A stretch of 64,000 bases of DNA from positions 61,360,248-61,424,247 of the forward strand of contig NC_088711.1 of NCBI RefSeq assembly GCF_963576615.1. Direction: 5' to 3'. The notes under the pieces were generated by a model that was given only the letters and a program-made list of their open reading frames with translations, had not been told where the DNA came from and ran no database searches. Both the position numbers and the translations under genes were made by a program. This stretch comes from Watersipora subatra (taxonomy: Eukaryota; Bryozoa; Gymnolaemata; Cheilostomatida; Watersiporidae). Below are positions 10,535 through 21,097 of the stretch, in pieces (position 1 is the first letter of the stretch; each line of letters begins with the position of its first letter).

Positions 10535-13500
10535 TTGAACATCGCATGCTGTCTTGGTTCATTCTCCCAGATAATGTCAAAGAATTTTTTTTATGTATGC
10601 ATAGTTATTCCCAATAGAATCTATGCTGTTTCCAATATGGTAAGTGGGCCCGATGAGTATACTGCTGTTTTTACTATACAATGTATTTGCTTTGAGCTAT
10701 TCAAGAACACTCTGCCACTGCCATCATTTATTCAGCACTCACCAGCCACAGACGCTGCCATAACCATATCACTAGAGGAGAGACATGAGCAGCGCAATGA
10801 GATGCATACTTCCCGGAAATCAAATTCTCAAGAAGTCTACAGGGCGGCAACAGAATTGTTCAAGTTGGGTACAGAGGGATGGCCAATTCAGACAGGTGAG
10901 TCAAAACTTGCAAAAGCTGAGTGACAACTGGTGACAGTCAAGTGACACTGCTACAAATAAGAGACAAGCTGAAGCAGGTGAGCTAGACCTTCTGAATGAG
11001 TGACAAGCTGATGCAGATGATAAACGATGTCTCGCAAGTGTATTAAGTGAAACAAACTTGTAGTTTTTGTGAGAGATACATGTAAAAATTGATGATATAC
11101 ACACTCGCAACGCAATAAGTGGTTTGAAAAAAGAATTGCAAAAGATGTCTTGCCACAGTTATTGTTTTAGTAAGGATCATAATTTGTTCGTTAGTCTTTA
11201 ACCATTTCAATCTGTTTTACCTAAAAACTAATCTTTTGTCTGTTTTTTCATTATTACAGAAGCTGGTAAAAAAGAGGTAAATATATCAGAAAACAGATAT
11301 AAGCATACGCTACCACCATACAGAGCTTGCGCTAGCAGACAAGTATACGACACAGACATGCAAGCTTGCCCGCTATGCGTAAGCTGGAGAACGCCCACAG
11401 TGCAGCCTCCTAATCAACAAGAGTTGAAGAAATTAGGAGTTTTCTCCCCAGTTGACTGGAAACTGCAACAAAGCGTGTATAATTGGACTTATTCAAGAAG
11501 GTCTGGAGGTAGTATTCTTCAAGGAGGGTCCGGGATGCACGCATTGTGTTCAGAAGGGCCTAGTAGATTACAGCAGTCAATACCATCTCAGTTTACTAAC
11601 TTTAGGACTGATGCTCTAGCAACCAGTATGACCCCTGCTAATCAGTCAATTAAAAAAAGCAAAAGTGTGGCTATTACGGCTGTGGAACCAATAGGATGGC
11701 CAGGTTCGATCGGGCAGGTAGCTGACTGTTCAATAAGGAGTGAAATATCTGTTGATGCATTCGAAAGTGCCTTCAAAATAGTCTCTTCATCAAAATCAAC
11801 CTCTTCTAGCCTATGTAGAGCTTTCAAAAGCCCTACCGTTAGATATGATGGGAGAGATGCTTGGAGTTTTCAACCCCCTCCTGCCCACATGGTAACTCTA
11901 CTATATCTTACATCTGTGCTTCTCAGACTTACAAATCATACTGTTACAGGCTCCCCAAATGCTTTGATCAAATGCAAACTAACTTCATCTTTTGAGTTGT
12001 TGAGAAGTATTGGATTACAGTAGACACACATACAACGTAAATAATCTGTTTCGAGAACATTTACATTATAAGAATTTTATGGTATACAAACCGTAAAATT
12101 CATGTAAATTATCTAAGCCCTTCCAAGATTTTCCCAAACACCCACCCTGTAGTTCTGTATCACTGACATGTATTCAGCACTATTGCTTAAGACAAAGTGA
12201 ATCATACCGCACAGAATAGTTACACAGACTTGAAAAACGCACTAATACAAAAGCTACCCTTGCTTTAGAGCGCACCACCCCTTGATTTACAAATCAACAT
12301 ATAAACATAACCATACACAAAGTCAAGTTAATAACGGTGCATAATGACACACAGCAACAAACAATTCTAGTGTCCATATGACTTTCCGTAACGCTGAGTC
12401 AGGTGCCTATCTCTCGCATGCCTAGCACCTCTGGTAGCTCTATTAACTAGTTGCCTCACAGGCCTAGCACCTCTGGTAGCTCTATTAACTAGTTGCCTCA
12501 TAGGCCTAGCACCTCTGGTAGCTCTATTAACTAGTTGCCTCACAAGCCTAGCACCTCTGGTAGCTCTATTAACTAGTTGCTCTGCATTTCTATTCCAAAC
12601 AATTTTTTTCTTTTACTTGAACTCACCACGGTATTATTATTCTCATGAGTCAGACTAAAACAAAAATCAATTTCTAAAGCATTGTCACCTGATACTTGAT
12701 CACTACTGGTAAGCCCATCGTCATGACTTGACAACCTTGTTAGCAGTGTGCCTGTTCATGCCATCAACCTCTATCACAGTATTAGATATTGTTGCAGTGA
12801 CTAACCCTGTCATCCATACAGTTGTACATTTAGAATGCACAAGCTTCATTTAAACTATATCACTAACACTATATGGGTTTTCAGCGATGCTGCGAGTGTG
12901 CACTCCTGCAGCGATATTTGGATTTCTCATGTTGTATGAATATAACATTTGGGAGGGAACCACGCCATGGCTGTTAAGTGTATTGTTGTACCACAAAAAC
13001 CATAGCTTAAGTACCATTACCAAAGCGTGTGGCCATTTGTATTATAGTTCTGTGATTGGGCTCAATAATTATATTTCCAGATGGCCTATAAGCGCAACTT
13101 AATACATGGCACACATTCCACTTTTTTAGAAAACCACAAAACGACATGCTTTTAAAACATGGTCCATTGTCGGATAGTAGCTCTACTGGAAGTGTTCTTA
13201 TCGCTAAACGCTCTTGATAAGTGAGCTATCACTGAGCTCGTCATTTTATCTCTCATCTTTGACCATATAGCAAATCTGTTGGAACCACAATCTGTGATGG
13301 TCAAGTAAGGTACCTGACCAGCGTGTGTTATGTCTATGGCCAGCCTATCCCACATCTATCTACTTCCAAATTGCTTTTTTCCTAGGTTGTCGGAGAGGGA
13401 TATATTTGTTTGCAAACTTGGCATCTCTTCACAACCGTCTCAAACCCTTCCTTTGATACCTTATTTCCAAATCCGCACTTTATAAGATATCACATGTTGT

Positions 13501-16500
13501 CAAGTCCAAAATGATGAACTTGGTGCATTTCGATTATTTCTTTCTTGGCACCTATTGATTTTTGTATCGCTATGTTTATGCATGTCTCAAGTGGCTATAA
13601 CTACTTCTGGTTCACCCTAGTTAAATTATTAGTTTGATTGTTAACAGAGTGGACTAAAGATGTATGCAGGGTGATACTATATTCATCTTATAGCTGCGAA
13701 ATCACACCTAGCAACCTTTTCGCTATCCTTTCATTGACTGTCTGTGACTTGATAATAATAGAGTTCACCTAGCTACATACAGTTACTGAGTCTGTCATAA
13801 TAGCTGCTTAGTTTTCACTTTATGGCCAAGTTCAGTCTTTTTACCAAAGTTTCAACCTCAGCTATGTTGATGTGTATGCCGTTGTCAACCTTTTACAGCT
13901 ATTATTTGTCTTCCCCAATGTCTACCACCAACCTCCATACTAGTACCGTAGGCTATGCTAATAGCATAACACCAAACTTTACAATTCATTTAGTTACTTA
14001 CAGACCACTTCCTCTGCACTGGGTAATAATCTAATACTCTATTTAACGTCTTATTTAACATTGTTACATGGTTGGGTATCACATCATCCCATGTTCTATC
14101 TGCGGCCAGTTTTTCATGAAGCTTTATGCAACACATAACCACCCAGCTACAGAATAATGACCCAACACTTTGCCACACACAAAAAATATGTCTCTTTGTG
14201 TGGCTACAGTGTCTTTGGGAGGAAGACCGGCATCCCGCTTCCATTTATATACTCCCCGTTTATCACATCACACTCGCAAGCCTAACAGACGGGTTTCACA
14301 CAAATCTTCAGGGTTTTTAATGACTAACTCAAATTTTAGCAAATGTTCTTTAACAACCTCAACAGGCACAACCGATTTATTCATCAATATATCGTCTAAA
14401 TAGTTATCGATACTAGCGACAACATTATTATCAAGTGACAATATCTTTGACAATATCATGGATATAACCTTAGGCGCAACATTAAGACCGAACTCCATTC
14501 TAGTCATAACACACATTTTACATGAAACAGCTTGAAAGTTCTGTAAACTATTATAGTCGACATATAATTGTAAGTAGGCTTTCTTTAGATCCAGTACGCT
14601 AGCAACACTACCTAACTTTCACCACTTACGTAACCTATCCTGGCATAATGTAGTGTCTAAATCAGGATGGCTACTGATGAATCCATTGAACTCTCTACTG
14701 TAATCCATAACAGGCCTTACTTTAGTCAGTTTAATAGGCTGCGCTGCTGCTATCGATGGGACAACTCCTGTTCCTGTACAGTGAACTTCTTTCTCATGTA
14801 GTTGCAGCCAGCCATTGTCAATTCATTGCATAACGTGGTTGTCATATTCTTGTCGTAGATTGTGTGCGATAGTATATTCCCTACATTTGTTGTCCAACTA
14901 GGGCTCTTCGTCCTTTCATTTCCACACTACTGTCCATTTTTACTATCAAAAAGAGCATAGAAATCTCTGTCAGTGATAACTATGCTTTGCTTAGCGGTCT
15001 GCTTGTCAACCTTGTTGGGTGCTGTCACTCCTACTGTTCTTGGCCGTTGTTCATATACGTCAAATAATATGCATCCATGTTTATCTATAGTTACACCACT
15101 TCTCTGTGTAATAACATCAATCTCCAATATCATTTGACAACAGCTCACTAGCTTAACTGCGATCATGCATCGTACAGTTATTTTTGGGCGACATTCAAGT
15201 TCCAAATCCAAAGTTGTTTCTCCTTTACAAGTTTTCGCATATTATATTTAACATCATTGCTTGACATTTAGCGCCTTCCGGTAATAACCCTGCTTGCTAA
15301 ACCCATTTTTCTTGTATTACCGATGGCTAGCAACCACTTTCCAATAGGGCCTTTAACTTGGTACTACTGATCCACACATAGACAAAGGGTAACGCCGATT
15401 TATAACTTACATTGGGGAAGCTTCCGGTGTGCACACTTCTCCATTGCTGTTTCCCTGCAGCTGAGGACACTGTCTCTTATAATGGCCATTTTCATTACAA
15501 TGGTAGTCCTGAACTTCCTTTGTGTTTTGAAGCTCTGACCTGCAGTTTCTTGCCAAATGAGACAAACCGCAATGGTAGCACTTGACTACTCATTTCTGCC
15601 ATTGATCAGCTGCACAAGTAATGCTTCTAGAGATCATTGTTGTGAGCATCATTCTGGCTCTGCTCGCTAATTCTGTGAGCTCTGGTTTCTCAACATCGGT
15701 GATAGACTTCAGTTGAGAAGCTACATCATCAGGTAGTCCAGCCATGAATGCACACGTCAGCAGTGGCTCCGCATTTGATTGGCCACTAACCATTTTAAAT
15801 CAACTGAATACACATCTATGCTTTACCGTTCATCAGACTTCTCAATCTCAACTGCTCATCATCGGTGGTAAAGTTACGGACAGTAAACGCTGTCAGCAAC
15901 TTTGGTATAGTTTTCTTTCTTCCCATCAGCTAACTGTTTGTACATGTTCATTGTATATGGCAAATTCTACTCCAGGAAGTAAAGTGGTAAAAATGTTGTC
16001 AAATTGTCGATGTTTTTTAGTTTACCAACCAATTCAAGTTTATCTAACAAGTCACTCAAGTCACCATAGCCAGAAGTTTTAATTAGATCTGATACTTTCA
16101 CCGACATTTTTATGTGGTTGAAATAGCTTGTAATTCTGTATCACTGACATGTATTCAGCATAATTTTTTAAAACAACGTAAATCACACTACACAGAATTA
16201 AAAGAACACTAATGCAAAAATTACAATTTTATAGCTTTGAGTTTTATTGCACAACCCCATTGGCTCTTCAAAAAAGAAAAAATGAAACTTAACTTTTTAA
16301 TTTAATGAATGTACAGTAATGGTAGTATTATTTGTTTATATTGAATACTTTTCTCTTCTTTTCGTATCACTTTTACTTGTTTAGGGTTCATGATTACGGT
16401 AATTTTGCGTCAAGTTAAAGGATGCGCACACCTTCAATGTCAATTTAAATCAATTTGTCACTTTTTCGGGACAGCCAAGTCCAGGTTGCAAAAAATGCAT

Positions 16501-19500
16501 GTGCCTAAACTAATATAAAACAAAAATATGTATTTACTATAATAAAAGTTGTGCCTGTCTGTCCATCTGTTCAAAACCAGGGTTAAAGGTCAGGATAAAA
16601 TTTCTGTTTGCTTTCAACGAGACTCTAACTCATGACATTCTCCCCGACACTCTAACACCTGCACCAATTGATCGTCTTTAGGTAGTTCTAAATAAATGTG
16701 CACATACTTATACTCTGTGAGTTATCGACTCACCTGACAATCTCTCACAGCGCTAAACTGCCAGGGTACTAGTATATATAATAGTTTTATTAATAGAGAC
16801 ATACCTATAGGTCATTTTTTCTCTAACGTACGACAGAAAAGCAAACGATATTTCTAAGGCTAACCATAGGACTTGTTATTCAAATCAAATTTGGGAACTT
16901 GAACCACCTTGGCCCTTTATGCTAAATGGAATATCTTACGTAATACGAAGCAAAAAGTACATAAAACCTGTATGTTAAGCTTTCCGTTATAAGAGTGTTT
17001 ACTATAGTTGGAGAGTCAAGAATTAAAATTTCATGACCCAATCAGGGTTAAAGAGGCATGTATTGTGTAACGTATGTTAACAGATGTTACTGATTGGCCG
17101 CAGAAAAAAAATAACTGTCTTAAATTAAACAAGCAAAAACCACGAAACTGTTGCTGGCTGTATTGTATTGATAGAAATCATACTATCATTCCATAGATCT
17201 AGCTCATAGAGTTACCATAAAAACTAATTCTAACTGTGTAGGTTAGATTTGTGTGAAACTTGGATGATACACCTCTGAGAATTTAAAAATATTTCTGTTT
17301 ACTGACATGGTCTCAATGGTCTTAATTTAAAATCTTGCATAGACATCGTAGAGTTAATAGAATTACCTCCCAAAGTATACATTGAAGATGACAGGTATAT
17401 TGTACAACAAGTCATTTCATGAAGGTATGCTTCCTAGAATTTAAAAATATGTCCATAAATTGAAGTATAAATGATGGGATCGGTTTCTGATTTTATAAAC
17501 AACATTCTTACATCAAAAAACTATTTCAAAGCATATAACTTAGTAAAAAGTAATTATATAACAATTTATCTTTGTAAACAGAACTAATTTACGCTATTTT
17601 ATACATTGCTGTTTAAACACACAGTTTTATTGTACCATGTACCTATTTGAGACTCTATATGACTTGAGGTTTGTATTTATAAGTCTTCAGGTATGTTTGC
17701 CGTTAGAAGACTTCAGCACTGATTTGGTTTTAGATTCTCCTAAGTTAATGAAGTTAGCAATACTTGAAAATAAGTAAATCACATACGCTTATAGGATATA
17801 AGCGTATTTATTTATTTTTATTTGTAAAATGTTGCATTCGCTTACAAAGCTATCACATTGGCTATCTGAGAAAAATACCAGGTATATATATTTCTTAGGC
17901 TAGCCTCTAGTCCACACTGATGTGCCAATAGTAGTCATGTCCCATATTGACAGCTCCTAGAAAAGAGGTCGTCATAAAAAAGAACACTGGGGTACATACG
18001 GATATAAGTTACTATTTCTCTATCGTTTATATGGTTTGTCTGTTATTTTGTAGAGTTCCAAGTTATTCTCAGAGAAAGCTCTAAATACTCACAGATTCAA
18101 CTTTAATGCTAAGGTAGAAACTCGGTCCTTGCATGTCCATGTCTTCCATATATATTAAACAAGTATTTTTATTTTTAGATTATGATGCAAACCATATAAA
18201 ATAAATTATGCATATTTAACTATGACCACAGAGTGAATGAAACTTTTGCAGAGACCAGGATTTTGGCAAAGGGCTCATGTACACGCAGCGAGAATCGTAG
18301 GACAAAACCAGCAAAACGCTGCTTTTCATTACCATGACGTCACAGCTGGCCTAAATTTGACAAAAGCTACAAATGTGACAGCTGGCATGACCGCCATGAC
18401 AGCACCATCCAAGTTGTACGAAAACAGAATTACAAGATGTTCAGCACCATATATGAAGGGTAAAACCTAAAGCAAACACAATAATTATAAACGTTTTTTC
18501 TGCCAAATAGTGAGGCATGACATTGTACCAGAACATACGTTTTATGGTGATAGGAATGATGCACTACCACAACAGATCAACAAAAGCTTATAATGAAGAG
18601 AATTTGAATTAAATTTTTGAATTACATCAACAAAATCAGCACCAAAAAAGTAGGCGCAGCCCATCAGCTATAACTCTCTGTAGATGAACAGGAAAAAAAC
18701 AGAGTAGTGCAACTTGCAAACTCATGCTAGTACAAACACTGACTCTATGAGGTCAGAGTTGTCTTACCTTTTAAATACGCTCTGACCACAGCTATTTTGC
18801 GCGATTGCACTTAAGTTAATGCTGAAGTGTGGTTAAGGGCATTCATACTTATCAGCCAACAAAAAGGCTTCTACAGAAGCAGCTTTCTCTGTTAGACCTT
18901 GGAGTATGTAACTAGTTGCAAGTATTGCCTAACTAACATAAACCAATAGGTGAATGACATAGTTTGTGACTGGAAACAAAATTAATGCATTTAAAACGCC
19001 TGCACAGAATTAACATGAGTCAATGTCAAGGTCAGGCTTAATTGAATATCAAGTTTCTCACAACTATCCAGGATATCTGCAAGCATTCCATCGAGGGAAG
19101 CAACTACTAAATTAGTGGGCTTCTAATCCATAGACAGAAAACAAAGTATCAATAGCCCACAGAAACTAAGCTATTCTGTACCGGCTCTATCACAGCATTA
19201 CTGTATTAGGCCATAGTGAGCGCAGCTGTAGATGTTCACACTGAGTTCTTCTTTGTGAACCTAATATATTTGCATTTCATTTGAGTAGCTCATGTCTATA
19301 CCTTGAAACTGACGTGTCAGAAAGCACAAAAGAGCTTTATGAAGCCATAACTGACGGTGGACATTTATTAACAGATGAGAATATGCACAGCGGTCATATC
19401 ATAATGCCTATGATATCATATGTCTATCCCATCATATGTCTATCCCATCATATGCCTATCCTCTGCCTATCATATCATATACCTATCATATCATATGCTT

Positions 19501-21097
19501 GTAGTTGTTTGGTTTGATGGCACAAACTCTGATTTTTCATAATGAATCTGTGTTTTCAAATATTATTAACAAAGTTCTCTAATTGGCTGGTTCAAATCTG
19601 AGCAAGAGTATTTACATAAAAAACATTTAAACAGACCGGCCTTGTCTTTTTTTCAAAGCGTTTAGTTTTTCAGCATGAAAACCCACAAATAAATTTCCAA
19701 TTAAAAACTCAATTAAACAGGTTTACAATAAATATTATGTGCTGCTGGCTTTAGCAACTCTTTATGAATGATGTCAGATTTACTCAAATTGGAAGTTTGC
19801 AAATTTCTTTATTGTAGTATTTTCAAGCAAGTAAACCAATTAATAACCATTTTACTAACTAAAAGCGGACAAGGTGAGGATTGAGATAGAGTACAAGGTG
19901 TTATGTTCATTTCTGTATTCATGGAATAGTTATAGCAATGCAGCATTTCGAGTTTAAAGGTATTTGACACGAACAAATTTTTCATAAATTCTCAAGGTCT
20001 ATTTATTGTGTTAATTATTTAATTAATAGGTCAAGAAGAAGACCTGAGAGTTTCAACAGGGATTTCAGAACCCGCCAACAGCCACATCTCAAGGTCAGTT
20101 CCATATAACCAAGGTCATATGCAAAAACAGAGTTGATTGGCTGTTATGCCACACTATGACTATGACTACATTAATAACATTTGAATGCATCAGCCAAGCT
20201 TAGCCTGTACACAAAGGTCTACCTAGGTCTTTGAGTTGAGGGGCAAGTTGGTTCTATAGTTTGCTTTCGGCTCATCACAAGAACTAGTGATGAGGCAATA
20301 GTTGTTTTAAACCTCTCTGGTTTTTCAATTATGCCTAGTCAGCAGAAAGAAAAAAGACTCTTCTTACATAGGTGAGAGAAAGCTTGGCAAACTTCTGTGA
20401 GATCATTTGCTGCGAACAGCCATAAATTTTCAAATAACTAACATCGAATTTTTTTTATTCTTTGCCACCATTTCTGTCATATTTCCTTGAAAATCATAGT
20501 AAATTTAGTCACTATTTCTTGTATGTAATTATCCATTGACAATCAATATACTTTTTTAATGCAATGAAATGTTTAATCAATATGCATAATTGTATACATA
20601 TATGGAGTTGTGTTCTCACATACTGTGAGTTTGTGAAAGACAGCTATCATGCCATTGGTAGGTGATTTCTACTTTTTCAATTTTGATGTTTATATTACAA
20701 TTGCTATTCTTTTAATATGCTTTTGTGATTATTAATTAAATTCTAGTAATTGTGTCATTACAGGAAAAGGAGTAAAAAAAAGCCTATAAATGGACACAAA
20801 TATCCAAGGCTGCATTACTACAAGCCCATGAACCCTTTTACAATGTACAACTCTCCACAAAAAGAAATTGAAAGGTCGCTTATAGCCGAACACAAAGCTT
20901 GGCAAATGTCAACAGTTGTACCATTTAACCCGAGTATATCGCAAGCATCCTGTCTAACAGCACACATTCCAGCAAGGGAAGCAACTCCTCAATCAGTGGG
21001 CCCCTATTCCATGGAATCAAAACAAAGTATTAATAGCCCACCGAACCTATCCTATCCTGTTTCAGCTCTATCACAGCATTATCATATCAGCCCATAG
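10535..21097 (+). CDS. Unrecognised multi-exon protein gene (about 532 aa as modelled)
   Basis: Exons by splice consensus and phase: 10535-10895 (start uncertain), 11260-11891, 18252-18459, 20030-20093 and 20764-21097. Every junction has GT and AG ends, and the phases agree throughout (1, 0, 1, 2), giving one open frame to the TAG at 21095. The protein shows no domain I know. Exon 2 carries a CPLC Cys pair, a patch rich in aromatic and basic residues, and long Ser/Pro/Gln-rich low-complexity stretches. Exon 3 begins RPGFWQRAHVHAARIV. Exon 5 is rich in Lys, Tyr and Pro near its start. No signal peptide or confident membrane segment is seen. The true start may be a later Met in exon 1 (near 10802), or a further 5' exon may exist. 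Intron 2 (11892-18251) holds nested transposons, and intron 3 holds a decayed copy of the last exon. Function unknown. Confidence 0.65.
12148..12275 (-). repeat. 3' LTR of the Ty3/gypsy-like element
   Basis: It matches 16129-16254 over its length, including CACTGACATGTATTCAGCA, with many substitutions. The right edge is approximate. In element orientation this is the 3' LTR because the element lies on the minus strand. Confidence 0.75.
12416..12590 (-). repeat. 42-bp tandem repeat, about four copies
   Basis: The unit starts CTAGCACCTCTGGTAGCTCT and repeats at about 12421, 12463, 12505 and 12547 with very few differences. It lies just inside the 3' LTR of the retrotransposon. Near-identity between units contrasts with the decay of the element, pointing to later slippage or unequal exchange. 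Confidence 0.85.
13105..13445 (-). pseudogene. Integrase remnant of the LTR element
   Basis: An open stretch at 13355-13152 reads like a retroviral-type integrase core, with WDRLAIDI followed by YLTITDCGSNRFAIW, where the Asp residues sit in the positions of the catalytic core. The upstream frame holds a CxxC-like part of the zinc-binding region but is broken by a stop and a shift. Not functional. Confidence 0.7.
14268..14790 (-). pseudogene. Reverse transcriptase remnant of the LTR element
   Basis: Conserved RT motifs appear in order on the minus strand: RPVMDYSREFN, VLDLKKAYLQL (first catalytic Asp), MEFGLNVAP, and YLDDI, the F/YxDD catalytic pair. Stops and at least one frameshift interrupt the reading frame. 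Confidence 0.8.
14927..15211 (-). pseudogene. Aspartic protease-region remnant of the LTR element
   Basis: This open stretch contains a segment like the C-terminal part of retropepsin-type domains (ILEIDVITQRSGVTID). Its place between gag-like and RT-like sequence fits. The N-terminal catalytic DTG motif was not identified. Confidence 0.55.
15430..16107 (-). pseudogene. Gag-like remnant with zinc-knuckle motifs
   Basis: A Met codon at 16107-16105 lies about 20 bp inside the 5' LTR and opens a short frame, which then shifts. The segment 15793-15590 continues with Gag-like sequence, and further left are two Cys/His clusters, one reading CYHCGLSHLARNC. Several frame breaks separate the parts. 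Confidence 0.65.
16129..16254 (-). repeat. 5' LTR of the Ty3/gypsy-like element
   Basis: 126 bp starting TG and ending CA, pairing with 12148-12275. The flank ACCC follows at 16255-16258. No clear tRNA primer binding site could be picked out beside it. Confidence 0.7.
17158..17740 (+). repeat. Dispersed repeat F, copy 1
   Basis: This segment, from CTGTATTGTA to about GATTTGGTTTTAGAT, aligns in order with 23659-24165 (shared blocks ATGATAGAAATCA-like, CTTGGATGATACACC-like and GGTATGCTNCCTAGA). It lies in intron 2 of the unrecognised gene. No terminal inverted repeat was found. Confidence 0.7.
19063..19320 (+). pseudogene. Decayed partial copy of the gene's last exon
   Basis: This stretch matches 20945-21190, that is, the 3' half of the terminal exon, its stop codon and part of the 3' UTR. 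Shared blocks include GAGGGAAGCAACT-like, GCTCTATCACAGCATTA and GGCCATAGTGA-like. Small indels and stops break the frame. It lies in the intron between exons 3 and 4 of the same gene, so it is a tandem partial duplication or a lost alternative last exon. Confidence 0.75.
19395..19502 (+). repeat. ATCATATGTCTATCCC minisatellite
   Basis: About six imperfect units of roughly 16 bp, built from CATATGTCTATCCCAT, directly after the decayed last-exon copy. Confidence 0.75.

Larger units (their letters stand above)
12148..16254 (-). mobile_element. Decayed Ty3/gypsy-like LTR retrotransposon
   Basis: About 4.1 kb, on the minus strand. Short terminal direct repeats of about 126 bp lie at 12148-12275 and 16129-16254; both begin TGTARTTCTGTATCACTGAC and end near CA. 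ACCC flanks both sides (12144-12147 and 16255-16258), fitting a 4-bp target duplication. Reading right to left, the order is gag-like sequence with Cys/His knuckles, aspartic-protease-like sequence, reverse transcriptase and integrase. Protease before RT and RT before integrase place it with Ty3/gypsy-type elements rather than copia. All frames contain stops or shifts and the LTRs differ at many positions, so the copy is old and inactive. Confidence 0.8.
12018..17004 (+). mobile_element. Family A MITE split by an LTR retrotransposon (A2)
   Basis: The left part (12018-12147) starts with CAGTAG preceded by TA and follows copy A1 to the block CCAAACACCCACCC. The right part (about 16255-17004) resumes with CCCCATTGGCTCTTC and follows A1 through the tRNA-like module to a decayed end before TA. 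The LTR element at 12148-16254 sits between. The family A sequence is continuous once the insert is removed, apart from the short duplicated ACCC. Confidence 0.75.

Noticed and set aside
11642-11827. 61-codon minus-strand frame with a protein-like start (MKALHRLEEVDFDEET)
   Set aside because: It is the complement of exon 2 of the plus-strand gene, which has the better splice and phase support.
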